Source: Leptodactylus fallax
Taxonomy: Eukaryota > Chordata > Amphibia > Anura > Leptodactylidae
Assembly (NCBI GenBank): GCA_947044405.1
Contig: CAMRHE010000063.1
Location: 3,813,001-3,877,000 of the forward strand
Reading direction: 5' to 3'
Length of the DNA: 64,000 nucleotides
Numbering within the stretch: position 1 is the first letter of the stretch; every line of letters begins with the position of its first letter. Below the pieces are notes generated by a model that was not told the origin of the DNA, did no database searches, and worked only from the letters and a program-made list of their open reading frames with translations. Position numbers and translations under genes: made by a program. Shown here piece after piece: positions 11,629 to 22,430 of the stretch.

Positions 11629-12083
11629 CTGCAAAAGAAGGCAAATATAAATACTTATGCATAAGATTTTCCTATGCCACCCTTTGTTCCTGTGACTCCC
11701 CCAATTTTTTATTACACACACTAAATCATTTGCATCAACACACTAACCAAATAAATTATTGTGTAACCATAGAAGGCTGGTTGGAACTTCTGTGGAAATT
11801 AACGAACCCCATGTTAAGTCAATAGAATTCTTCTACAGAGAGGTTTCACTGTAGATGGTTTTTTTATGCTGTGTTTCTGCAACGTGTGGCCTTAGCCTTA
11901 GGGCCCTTTCACACGAGCAGGTCTCATCCATGGAAAATGGAGCGTGTGGGGGCTGTATCTACTGGACTGAACTGGGCCTTATGCATAAGAGTCACTATGT
12001 CATAGTCAGTTCTAATACAGGGAGATCCCGATCGGCCCGGTCACTACAGCAATGAACTGATATTGTTATGCAAATAGCACAGT

Positions 12084-12268
12084 TGTGTTTTCTTCCAAAT
12101 TCCACCCCATTTTTACGCTTCCCAGTACTTTGTACAGAATTTTAATTGGCACCATTATGAAGTACATTTTGTTCTGCAAAAAAATAAGCCCCCAAATGAA
12201 CGGAAAAATAAAAAAGTTAAAAAGTTACTGGTTTGGGAAAGCAGGGAGTAAAAAAAATAAAAAATACT
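12084..12268 (+). repeat. Fragment of interspersed repeat family A
   Basis: It contains 'ttcttccaaattccacccc', 'cttcccagtactttgtacag' and 'ggcaccattatgaagtacat'. The same segment ends the longer copies at 20.6-21.25, 30.24-30.97 and 60.09-60.82 kb. The class is uncertain; this family is widespread in amphibian genomes. Gene 1 intron 1. Confidence 0.65.
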
Positions 12269-12555
12269 AGATATTCGCTGAGACAGCCCTTTCTTCTTCA
12301 CTTATTTTATTAGGTGGGTCGGCTGCGGGCTACTATGTAGAGATCATGCTCAGACATATCAAACATAGCTGTAAAAATGTAAATTATTGACTCTCTCAGC
12401 TTTGACACGTGGCTTGAAAGAGTTTCTTATTAGAGATTTCATGCCACATCATGTCCAAAATTCAGATAAAACATCTTCCTATGCTTATTGTTTAGGCAAT
12501 GCTGCTGGCTGTGTTTCCAGTCTGCTCCCTCTTTATTTTATCTAAAAGGTCACTA

Positions 12556-12960
12556 AGGCTAGGTTCACACCTGCGTAGGAGACTTCAACACAGATTCCTG
12601 CAAGGAGGACTTTTCTCTGACGGTTTCTGCAGGTGACTGCTTTTTAAGCAGACGGGGTCTCCGCCTTTCGGGTCCCCATGCGCACCCGAAATGGGGATGG
12701 GGTAAAACGCCGCAATTTTACGCCACGCAGGGCCCCAGCCTAAGACTAAGGCCCCACATAGCAAAAACGCAGTAGAAAAGACCATGGCAGAAACGCATTG
12801 CGTTTTTTTTTCAGCTGCATTTTTTTACAGGAAGTCCGCAGAATTTTCTGCTGTAAGATTTCTGTCCCTTTTGTACTTATACGGAAACCGCCACCATTTC
12901 CGTTGGTATAATAGACTTGCTGCTCAGAGATCAGACCACCCAGCACATATTTCAAATTTT
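12556..12960. repeat. Partial foldback MITEs
   Basis: 12556-12610 carries the 'aaggctaggttcacacctgcg' end also seen at 20293. 12745-12930 carries 'aaggccccacatagcaaaaacgc' and 'aggaagtccgcagaa', a left half of the family at 23115-23668. Gene 1 intron 1. Confidence 0.55.
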
Positions 12961-13510
12961 CATGAAAACTCAGGTACCCTTTAACTCTGTTCTTACCAAT
13001 TCTATGGCACCTTCATTCTTAGGTATTTATGACCCTTAGAAATTACAATTCTTATCGCTCATACTCCAAAATAAATTTTTATCTCATGGTCAATGTGCAG
13101 TTCTGCCTCTGCAATATCTATTCAGGTATTTATATATTATACTATGGCGGTATTGAGTGTATTGCAAGGACACGGGTAATTCTGTAATTCCACAGTCACA
13201 GTGCAGCACACAAGACAATAATGTTGGTTAATTTTTTACTTTTCAGTTTGCTTGATGTTAACTATTTCACAATATAATATAAAAATGATCCTTATCATCT
13301 TATTAGTCTATTTGCCCTGGCATCCTAACATACTTTGGCATTTGCTTGTTGTTCATTTTACTGTTTATGGCATTTGGATTCAATTTTAATAAGATTTTTT
13401 GTATGATCCCTCAAAAGTTTTTTTTTTCAGATATTCCTGCTCTTGTGGCAAAAACAAATCAACCCAAAGTTACTAATGCTGGCGCACCTAGAAAGTGGGC
13501 ACAATGTGCC

Positions 13511-13983
13511 TTAAAGGGGTTGCCCAGGCAAAAATGGACAACCCTTTTAACTTTTAAATCAGCCGGGACATTGAAAAAAAAAATAAAAAAAGCATACTCA
13601 CCTGTCCCCGATGCTCTGGTGTCCTCCCGCATCCCAGGTACTTCTGCTCTGGCGGCTTTTCCCGGGTCTCTTCCAGAGTTCCAGTGAAGCCGCTGATTGG
13701 CCTCAGCGGTCACGTGACCACTGAGGCCAATCAGTGAAGGGCCTGCAATGTCACTACCTGTGACATAATGGGTCCTCTTCCTGAGGCCGCTGACTGGCCA
13801 ATCAGCGGCTTCAGCGGAACTCCAGAAGAGACCTGGGAGAAGCCGCCAGAGCAGAAGAACCGGGATGCGGGAGGACACCGGAGCATCTGGGACAGGTGAG
13901 TATTTTTTATTTTTTTTTTCACTGCCCCAAGCTGATTTAAAGGTTAAAAGGCTTGTCCATTTTTGCCTGGACAATCCCTTTAA
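13511..13983. mobile_element. T2/Kolobok-like foldback MITE
   Basis: It is bounded by TTAAAGGGG and CCCTTTAA (TTAA at both ends) with long inverted arms: 'actcacctgtccccgatgctc' near 13597 pairs with 'gagcatctgggacaggtgagt' near 13880. Open frames up to 192 codons on the minus strand arise from this palindrome and are not genes. Confidence 0.8.
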
Positions 13984-14149
13984 CGTGCCGCTTTTTACGT
14001 AAGTGGGCAGAGCGGGGCCCGAATCTAAATGGGTCAAGTAGGGAATGCCCCAGTCTATCAGATCCTAACTGGTGTAGACTTCAGTTTAGCCACATCTATA
14101 TGCGCAAGAATTATTAAGAGGCTTGAACCTTTTGGAAAAGAGAATGAAT

Positions 14150-14490
14150 TAAGGCTAAGGCTCTACGTCACAGGCCGCAGCAAAAAAGCAACGCACCGCT
14201 TTACACAGAAAGTCCGTAGAGGTTTCCTCTGCAGACTTTGTGTTTCCATTATACCTATAGGGAAACTGCTGGCGTTTCCGTAGGCATAATTGACATGCTG
14301 TAATTTCCAAAACTGCAACGGTTTTGGAAATCGCAGCATCTCTACTGCTCATATTTTTCCGCAGTGTGTGGATGGGATACGCTAGAATCCCTGCATAGTG
14401 GAGGCTGGGAACATGCAGTGTGAAAACATCAGGGAAAGTCTGTGGCATGTCTCTCTGACAACTGCTGCCGTGAAAAAAAAAAAAAAAAGT
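14150..14490. repeat. Partial foldback MITE, same family as 23115-23668
   Basis: It has 'aaggctaaggctctacgtcac', 'cacagaaagtccgtagagg', 'gcataattgacatgctg' and 'tgtggatgggat'. The right end is lost in an A-run at about 14475. Confidence 0.6.
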
Positions 14491-15119
14491 ACTCAAATTG
14501 CTGTGGGCTGCATTGGGCTGGGTCTACACAGTGCTTTTCAACTTAAAACCATGCAGTAAAGAGTAGCACATGTTACTTTGCATTTCACCTTATGCTAATG
14601 GACATTACATTGAAAACCTCTGATTTATTTAAGTTAAAACTGCATGCTAAAAATGCAGTTCTTCAGTAAGAAAGCATTGTGTAAATACAGCCTTGCAAAG
14701 GTGCAATCTGCAGCAATAGGGAACACGCAGCAACAGGTCACCTTAGGCTCTGGGTTTGGTTACAGCATGTGGATGAGATTTGTTTAAGATCATATAGAAC
14801 GGCTACTGTAGATCCCTGCCCACGTGGCCCTGGCTGGAAACCTATATGCAGTTCTTGATGCAGTTTGAGTAAGTAGATCCTTCCTTTATATTTTCTGTTC
14901 CTTTTTAGTCTGCCCAGATTCTGCTTAAAATTTTAAGCGGAATGTGGGACGGAGCCCCCGAACACTAGTGTGAACCTGGCTTTACAGAGTAATATTCTGC
15001 ACAGTATTTTTACATTACTATATGTAAGTCCAAACCATAAGTGGGTCCAAAACCAAAAGAGGCGCAAATCTTTCCATTATACTTTCGTGATACAAGAAGT
15101 AGAACAAAACACCACTAGG

Positions 15120-15812
15120 GGAGACCGGAGCGCTGCGCAGTAAAGCGCAGGGATCTTGACTGGGGGCGGGCTGTAGGGGGACCAATAACGCGCTAGGGCG
15201 CGAAGAATTGGGGGCGGGGCTTAACCCCGTTCGAATTGACTCTGCCGCGCAGCCCGGGAAGCGGCCATTCCGGAGCTGCGTGGCATGCTAACGAGCGGTC
15301 CCTCCCTCCCTCCCGTTTTTTTCTCTTTCTTGGGCTATTTTAACTTGTTTATCTTTTTGCAGGTGGTGTCACGGTGGCCTTGGCGGGTGGGGTCCTTGGA
15401 GTTGGTGGTCAATTGGCTAAAAGGGTGGAGTCAAAGGTAGGCTCCACCTATACATTTGGTGGTAATTGCACATTTTGGTGGATGGCCTGGCGCACGGTGA
15501 ACGGTTACAGGGTAAATTGGCCCTGGGAGCTGGTACATGGAAGAAGGAGTTCGTCTTTATTCATGGTGCCGCCGAGCCGGTGGTCGCGGCTGGTGGTAAA
15601 TTTATGGTGTGGTTATGTTAGCGCCAGGCCGGGGGATTGATAGTTTTTTGTAGCTCCAAGGACTCTTACCCAGGTTAAGCGTTTATTGTTAAATTATTTA
15701 AAGTTATGCAAATTATAATAAGTTATACTTGTTGTTATTTATTTGTTGTTTGTTAATAAATACGGCTGCTGTGGCCGATTTAATCCAACCCTTTGGTCTT
15801 GGTTTATTTCTA
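15120..15812 (+). mobile_element. GC-rich LTR-like retroelement block
   Basis: This sequence is far richer in G+C and CpG than its surroundings (for example GCGCTGCGCAG, GGGGGCGGG, AACGCGCTAGGGCGCG). It is followed by a G/T-rich body and an AATAAATA near 15756 with a G/T-rich stretch after it. The layout (CpG promoter, short body, poly(A) signal) resembles a terminal repeat of a frog LTR or DIRS-type element. I see no coding domain, so the class is unresolved. It lies in gene 1 intron 1, sense strand opposite to the gene. Confidence 0.45.
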
Positions 15813-16050
15813 AGGGGTGGGGGGTTTGAGAGCTGGGGGGCAGGGGTCGAGGCTGGAAAAGAGGGGGAAGGCATTTAGGCCCAGCAGTTTGGGTATCAAA
15901 GGTGGTGGTGGGGTTCATAGGGGGACCCCATTATCAGCAATGCCCAGTCATGTAAACAGATTCTTTAAAGGAATTATTTTGTTTAAACTGCTCGTGTCAA
16001 CAGGGCTTTTATTCGTCACTGCTAGCTTTATAAGTCTCTGTATTTAAAAA

Positions 16051-16081
<31 letters not shown>

Positions 16082-16450
16082 TGGTATTTTGCATGTATAT
16101 TGCAAAACAGTGTATATTTTTAATGCTCTGTGTTTTCTGCAAGAGCTGTGCAAAAAGAATCTATAATAGATATCCAAAAAAAAAAAATTACCTATAAAAT
16201 TATTCTACAAAAAGAAGAACAGTATGTTTCAACAAATTGGAAAAAATACATTATCAAATTCTACACTAAGAAAGAGAGATGCAGACTGAATTCTTCTAAT
16301 CCTCTACTACATTATTAAAACTGCATTCAATGTATGTCTAAGAAATAATCAAAATGGAATGTCTAATGCAAAACCAAAAAATCTAGTAAAACATAAAATA
16401 AATTCGACACGTGAGGGATATAACATGACATCTGGAATAAAGTCAAATAC

Positions 16451-16495
16451 CTGTCTGGTGTCTGCCGTGTGCTTACAGCTCCTGACGTCTCCTGG
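16451..16495 (-). other. Gene 1, non-coding exon 1
   Basis: The donor is CAGACAG|GTATTTG, with intron starting at 16450. The exon 5' end is set about 30 nt downstream of the TATA-like box, so it is approximate. It joins exon 2 across a 4.8 kb intron. No homology to exon 1 of genes 2 and 3 beyond layout. Confidence 0.45.
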
Positions 16496-16515
16496 AGATG
16501 AAGGGTTACAGAAGT

Positions 16516-16524
16516 CTTAAATAG
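16516..16524 (-). promoter_or_regulatory. TATA-like box of gene 1
   Basis: CTATTTAAG on the minus strand, about 65-75 nt upstream of a good splice donor. Genes 2 and 3 have a TATA-like box in the same place relative to their first donor. Confidence 0.45.
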
Positions 16525-16904
16525 AGACTTAACAGGAAATGGGCGTGTTTGGATCGAGTTAGTATTCCACATGTAGCAAACACCATCCTTCCTCCAGCTA
16601 ATACCTGTATCTTTTCTGAGTGGTTGTGTATTCTATATACATTAACTGCTTTGTTCTTGTCGGTAAACTTTAGTTTCCTTTACCTTATCTTAACTAAATA
16701 CTAAGGAATACTCAGATAAAACAAATTTTGACATTGCGTAACTTTTTGAAAGTATATCTGCACGTAAGCCCACAACTCCTCTATTGTACCTACGTAAAGA
16801 GAACCTGCTAGATCCATTTGAGACCCTAAATCCTCATGGACCAGGAGCTTAGTGTCCCAATTGACCCTGTTGTAAAGCCATCTGTACTGAAATTTAAAAA
16901 ACAA

Positions 16905-17215
16905 ACCTTTATACTTACCTAGAGAGTCCTAGCAGACTCATCTTTGGTGCTTCCCACTCCAGTGCAGTTTTTCAGTGAAATGGGGGTGTAAACCCCGGCC
17001 TCATTGTGCATGTGCCCGAAGTTTAGCGCATGCACGGTGAAACCGAGTTGTACTCCTGGGGAAGTATAGTGGCATGATGAGTATACAGCTCTTTTATTTT
17101 TAATGTGGGCATATATGGCTTTACAAAAAGGCAATTTTGGCCTCTAAACCTGCAGCCCATGAGGACCTGTGGGTGGTTTAGTATCCCAAATCACTCTGAA
17201 AGGTTCCCTTTAAAG
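16905..17215. repeat. MITE-like repeat
   Basis: It contains 'tatacttacctagagagtcc' at one end and 'ctgaaaggttccctttaaa' at the other, typical of AGGRR-ended frog MITEs. An apparent splice donor after an ATG here is a feature of the repeat. Confidence 0.4.
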
Positions 17216-17380
17216 GCCATATACATTAGTTTAACATCAGCTGAACCCTCCCAATTTTGGTGGGACTAGATGACCATCTAAACTGTACATGAGTTGTCCT
17301 AACTCTGTGGTCATCCTTACATATGCGAAGCAGCTTGCCTAGTATTCAAAGCAAAGTCTACATGGCAGGGTAAAGGCTAA

Positions 17381-17700
17381 AGACTACAGTAGTCAGGTAC
17401 AGGCAGGTGGTCAGGGCAGGCGGCAAAGGTGCAGAAGTCAAATTCATGCCAAGGTCAGACTCAGGAAACAGGCAAAACAGAAACAGCAGGTAGTTATGTA
17501 GTCAGGAACAAGTCCATAGTCAAATCACAGGTCAGGCTAGAGACTACAGTAGTCAGGTACAGGCAGGTGGTCATGGCAGGTGGCAAAGGTGCAGAAGTCG
17601 AAATCAGGCCAAGTCAAATTCAAGAAACAGGCGAGACAGAAACAGCAGGTAGTTATGTAGTCAGAAACAAGTCCTGAGTCAAATCACAGGTCAGGTCAGA
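17381..17700. repeat. Tandem repeat, two copies of a 160-bp unit
   Basis: The unit beginning AGACTACAGTAGTCAGGTAC at 17381 recurs at 17541 with few differences. Both copies include 'cagaaacagcaggtagttat'. An 82-codon open frame spans the two units and is not a gene. Confidence 0.85.
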
Positions 17701-18338
17701 TAAAAAGCACATCTTACAGTAAGACTAGCACACTAGAACCTTATTGCTCTGTTAAGGGTGTGGCTGAAATACATAAATCGGACATAATTGTCTGGGGATA
17801 GATTAGCTGGAGTGTCCGCTGGTCCTTTAGGAAGTAGTAAGAATCAGTGCATGTACCCTACATGTGCAGGGAGCAGATGAGAGGGGGTAGAGGGACGTGC
17901 ACAGCAAGGGAGGGGCAGAGCTGGAGGAAGATTGGCGCAGCAGCAGAAGGGCAGAGCCACTCAGTGTGAAGAGATGGGGAAGATGCTGGTGGATGCAAGA
18001 ACCCCAGAGATAAATAATAAAAATAATAACCAATTACACAATATTTGATAATATCTTTATTGGTTAACCAGAAAAATTACATTCGCAAACTTTCAAAACA
18101 TTTACAAAAATGCCTGAAATTTTGTAAATGTAGTTTTTCTGGTTTCGCCTTTTTGACACATAAGTATCAAATACTGTGTCCTGAATTCTGACAGTTCTAT
18201 CATTTTAAGATAACGGGGTCCCCAGCTTGAAACTCCTCTCTGGTGTACCTGGGCCATCTACGTAGATGAGACGCTCTTGCAATATTTCCCTCTTGGTCGC
18301 CGGCTGTAAAGGTAAATACTGTACAACAGGGGCCCATT

Positions 18339-18948
18339 GTAACGTCTCTGCCTGTTCGGGTCTCTTGAATTGAATTTCAGCCACACCTGTCTCCTGCACT
18401 TTGCTTCTCTCTGCTCCTCTAACAGTTAATCTTAGCCTTGCCTGTGTGATTGACAGCCTGTCTACCAATCAAGTCTGGGCAGACAGGACAAACAACAGCA
18501 AAAGGGAGGTCAGCTAGCCAAGGGGTCGGTAACAGTCGAGTAATGCAGCACAGAATCAAAATCCAAGAGAACAGTCAAAGCCAGAGGTCAGGAATAGGGA
18601 TACAGGTAATAGCAGAAAAGGGGCTAGCAGGGACAAAGTCACAAAACAGAATCCCACTAGTCAGCGATCATGTGTGAACTGATGACCTGTTTATAGCAAG
18701 TCCAGGACCAGCCCCAGACCTGATTGGTAGACAGGCTGTCAATCACACAGGCAAGGCTAAGATTAACTGTTAGAGGAGCAGAGAGAAGCAAGGTGCAGGA
18801 GACGGGTGTGGCTGAAATTCAATTACATAGGACAGTGTCCAGACTGAGCATCAAGAACCTTAAGCAAGGAATCAAACTGAACACGCCTCCTGCGCCGCAG
18901 CGTGCGAGCAGAGGGTGACGCAGGCACCCGAACAGGCAGAGACGTTAC
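18339..18948. mobile_element. Foldback element with long inverted arms
   Basis: The ends are GTAACGTCTCTGCCTGTTCGG and its complement. Inner arms (about 18363-18473 and 18721-18828) are inverted copies of about 105 bp, so both strands encode the same peptide segment (MVDRLSITQARLRL...). The right side has about 110 bp between terminal and inner arms that the left lacks. The centre holds unrelated sequence. No transposase; non-autonomous. Confidence 0.75.
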
Positions 18949-20115
18949 ACCCATCACTTGAATGAGGTTGTGCTGTAGTTTTCTGCACAGTAGGTGGCCC
19001 TAAGACCCAATAGGCAAGAAATAGGCCAAAGGGAACTTCATTTTTTTAATTGACAGGTGTCCTGGAGCCATGGCATGCCTGAGAGTGTGAATGCCCCTTT
19101 AACTAGTATGGACTGGGGTGCCTAGGACCCACCAGTGGAATTAATTCTGGGGGCCCACTATACTGATAAATGAAAATACTACCTGCCTTTAATTTTTTTA
19201 ATATTGGCCTGCTACCTAGCCCTTGCCTTAGATTAGGGTACCCTTAGCTCTATGAGCAAGATGATTAGTAATAGGGGCCCCACAGTGACAGGGCCAGGAC
19301 AGAAGACAGTGGTTGACCTGCCTCTGTGCCTAGATGTCATCTCAGCCAACCAGTTCATCTGTATTTAATAAACTAGTTTGTTAAATATTGTACCCAGTTT
19401 ATTATAGTGAGTGTACTTTGCCATGCACTACTCTTGCAGAGTTTGGGGAGCGAAGGGTCCATCATGGGATTCACCTGCTCCTCAGTGGACCAGTCCGATT
19501 CTGCCTTTAACACACGGTTTGCTATGTTACCTTATTTTTGGACAGCACATGGACCCTAGAATCTGAGGGCGCTCAATGACCCATAAAACAGGCAGGTGGG
19601 GGTCCTGGTACAGATTTTGTGTTTGGGGCCAGACAAATACTAGAGTCCCAGTCTCTTTCCATGGAAATAAGAGAAGCCTTTAATACTGAATTTTGTTTGA
19701 AAAATGTTTTCAAACTTCCAAAGAATATGCCATAAATATATATCTATATCTATATTCCAAGAAGTGAACAGTTCATATATACGGTAGCTGAGAGGATGTG
19801 ATAACTGGATGACTCAATGACGGTTCCTATATGGTTCGTTTTAGAAAGTTTTAGTGAACAACATGAACTTCTGAACTTCTGAAGTCATGTTGAGACAATT
19901 GACCTTCTAGTGTTTCTACTGACAACCCCTCTATCCTAAAGTCCCGACTTATCAATTATCCAAAAATATGGGGGAAATATAGTCTGACTATTCTCATTAC
20001 TGTAAGTTCTTTGTAGAACATTTCTCTGCAAAGCTTGTTTCCTGGGCATAACAAAATCCATTATAAATCCCAATACATCCAGGAAATTAATTTGAAGAGA
20101 AATAATGGGGCAGAT
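18949..20115. other. Intergenic, degenerate repeats
   Basis: Fragments such as 'ctaggacccaccagtgg' and 'gggggcccactata' resemble hAT-like 'gggcccac' elements. No gene supported. Confidence 0.4.
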
Positions 20116-20290
20116 TCATAGTATGTGCCCCAGATTTATCACAGTGTCTGATTCTGGGTGATAATTTTGGCGCATCTTTAGACTGTCTAGTCTAGGTTTA
20201 TACCACTTATATATTGACATACTTTGTGCCGGAAAATTGCACCAAAATTTTAGTGCACAATGTCTTAACTTTAGCCATATCCCTTTCGCC
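20116..20290. repeat. MITE-like repeat shared with 57.9-58.03 kb
   Basis: It shares 'tttatcacagtgtctgatnct' and the adjacent 'agactgtctag' inverted motif with 57905-58030. Short non-autonomous element. Confidence 0.5.
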
Positions 20291-20565
20291 AAGGCTAGGT
20301 TCACATCTGTGCTGGAGTCTGTTAGAGAACTTTTCTCTCCGCCACCATTTTTCTGGAGTGCCGGCCCCCGGAGCGAGATCTAGGGCAGTGTCCTGTTGCT
20401 ATGACAGCCAGGAGCCTATTAAAGGCTCCCAGGCTTGTCTCCCATACATTTGTATGCCAGGCTGCTTTATGCAGCCTTGTGATACAAATGCTGGTATTTT
20501 GTAATGCATTGCGTTAGTGATCAGACTCCCTGGGGTTCAAGACCCCTAGGGGGTCTAATAAATGC

Positions 20566-21255
20566 AATAATAATAAAAAAAAGTAAAAAAAAACAAAAGG
20601 AACTAAAAGTTTAAATCACCCCCCTTTTCCTAGAATACATATAAAAGTTACAAATTACTGTGAAACACATACACATTAGGTATCCCTGTGTCTGAAAATG
20701 CCCGGTCTACAAAATTTTAAAAATATTTTTCCCGTATGGTGAATGCCGTAGTGGGGAAAAAAAAAAATCAAAAGTGTCAAACTGCCATTTTTTTGCTGTT
20801 TCGCCTCTGATAAAAATGTGAATAAAAAGTGATCAAAGCAATAGACATTCCCCAAAATGATATAACTAAAAGGTAAACCTGGGCCTGCAAAAAAGACACC
20901 CTATGCATCCCCATACACAGAAATTTAAAAAGTTAGGGGTGTCAGAATATGGCAACTTTTAGAAAGAAAATTTTTCAAAGTTTTAGACTTTTGTTAAGGG
21001 GTTAAAATGTAAATAAAACTATATAAATTTGGTATCCCTGGAATCGTACCAAAACATAGAATACAGGTGACATGTCATTTTGACTGCAGAGTGAATGCCT
21101 GTAAGAAAGTTGCACAAATGCACTTTTTCTCCAGTTCCACCCCATTCTGAATTTTTTTCCAGCTTCCCAGCATGTTCTGCAGAATAATAAATAGTACAAT
21201 TATGAAGAACAATTTGAAAATCTAAAATCAAAAAATTCCTCCGGTGGAAAGGGGT
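20566..21255 (+). repeat. Interspersed repeat family A, long copy
   Basis: It shares colinear blocks with 30240-30965 and 60090-60815: 'aaaaagtgatcaaagcaat', 'catccccatacac', 'acaggtgacatgtcatttt' and 'caccccattctgaa'. It ends in GGGGTTAA. No conserved frame. The parent transposon class is unclear. Confidence 0.7.
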
Positions 21256-21600
21256 TAATGGTCACAAAAATGTCCACAGAGTAATATAGTCACCAGCAAG
21301 AGACATCGGATTTGCATACAGATGGCTGTGTATAGTACTGCTATCCCGTTTTGTCCAGGTCTCCAGCAGTACAGCAGAGCTGTTTTCTCTCATAGTTTCC
21401 TCATTGTTTAATAATAATAAGATTACCCTGCAGACCGTTTCCCAGTCTACACAGCAAAGCTGTGGATAGTCATATGATACACTCCAACATGTGAGTAAGT
21501 AAGCACAGATATACAAAAACCCGATGTTAATAATATGTCATTTTCTGATGAGACATTCCCTTTAACAAAGAATGTTTAGTGTTCCGAAAGCGGTTTCTAA

Positions 21601-21630
21601 TATAATAATAATAATAATAATAATAGTCCT
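21601..21630. repeat. (AAT)n tail of LINE
   Basis: ATT/AAT trinucleotide run directly at the 3' end of the minus-strand LINE fragment at 21640-22400, as expected for an L2/CR1-type microsatellite tail. Confidence 0.6.
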
Positions 21631-21805
21631 TTAATAGTCCCACAATGGGGAAATTCAGTGTGTTACAGCAGCAAAGATAAGCAGATACAAATACAAATAC
21701 AACATGTACAGGAATGTTCCAAGGTAAGAGGCATTACTTTGATAGCAGACAGACAGATAGGACGTAGGGGGCGGGGGGGGGGGATATAACAGGCAGAGAG
21801 ATATT

Positions 21806-22400
21806 TCAGTTCTCTGTATGTAATGATCTCCGCTTAGGTCGGTGTTGGTTGTACAGCCTAACCGCGGTGGGGAGGAAAGACTTCCGATAGCGCTCCTTCT
21901 CACACCTAGGGTGGAGCAGTCGGTCACTGACAGTACTGCTCAGCGCGATCACAGTCTCATGCATGGGATGGGACTTCTTCTTCTGCATGGAGCTCACCAC
22001 GGACAGTATCCTTCTGTCACCCACCACCTGCACTGGGTCCAGTGGGCTCCCCAGGACAGAGCTGGCCCTTCTAATCAGCTTGTCAAGTTTATTTCTGTCC
22101 CTGGTTGATATACTGCTCCCCCAGCAGGCCACTCCAAAGAAGATGGCTGATGCCACTACCGAGTTGAAGAAAGTTCTAAGAAGTGCCCCCCGGATTCCAA
22201 AGGCTCTCAGCTTCCTAAGCAGGTAGAGCCTGCTGTGGCCCTTCCTGTACAGGGCCTCCATATGATCTGCCCAGTCCAGCTTATTATTAAGGAGCAAACC
22301 CAGGTACTTATAGGTGTTCACAATCTCGATGCCCGTACCTAGGATGTCCACTGGTTTAGGAGGGCTTCTGCCTTTGCGGAAGTATCAGATAGGTCAGGTG
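21806..22400 (-). pseudogene. L2/CR1-superfamily LINE, ORF2 C-terminal end
   Basis: An open 181-codon frame contains YKYLGLLLNNKLDW, then YRKGHSRLYLLRKLRAFG, SVVASAIFFGVACWG and DKLIRRASSVLG. This is the well-known region following the RT catalytic core of L2/CR1-type non-LTR retrotransposons. Coding continues upstream for a few codons to about 22400 before truncation by the element starting at 22431. The 3' UTR and (AAT)n tail follow at 21805-21600. Only the last quarter of ORF2 is present, consistent with 5'-truncated insertion. Confidence 0.8.
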
Positions 22401-22430
22401 ACAGTGAATCCCAAAACTGAACCCTACAGT

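Noticed and set aside
13459..14037. 192-codon minus-strand open frame
   Set aside because: Lies in a TTAA-flanked foldback MITE; mirror frames occur on both arms.
16905..16960. Exon-like ATG...GTAAGT (MSLLGLS) on the minus strand, resembling exon 2 of the gene family
   Set aside because: The surrounding sequence is a MITE-type repeat ('tatacttacct...ggttccctttaaa'), and there is no matching 5' UTR, acceptor or downstream exon.
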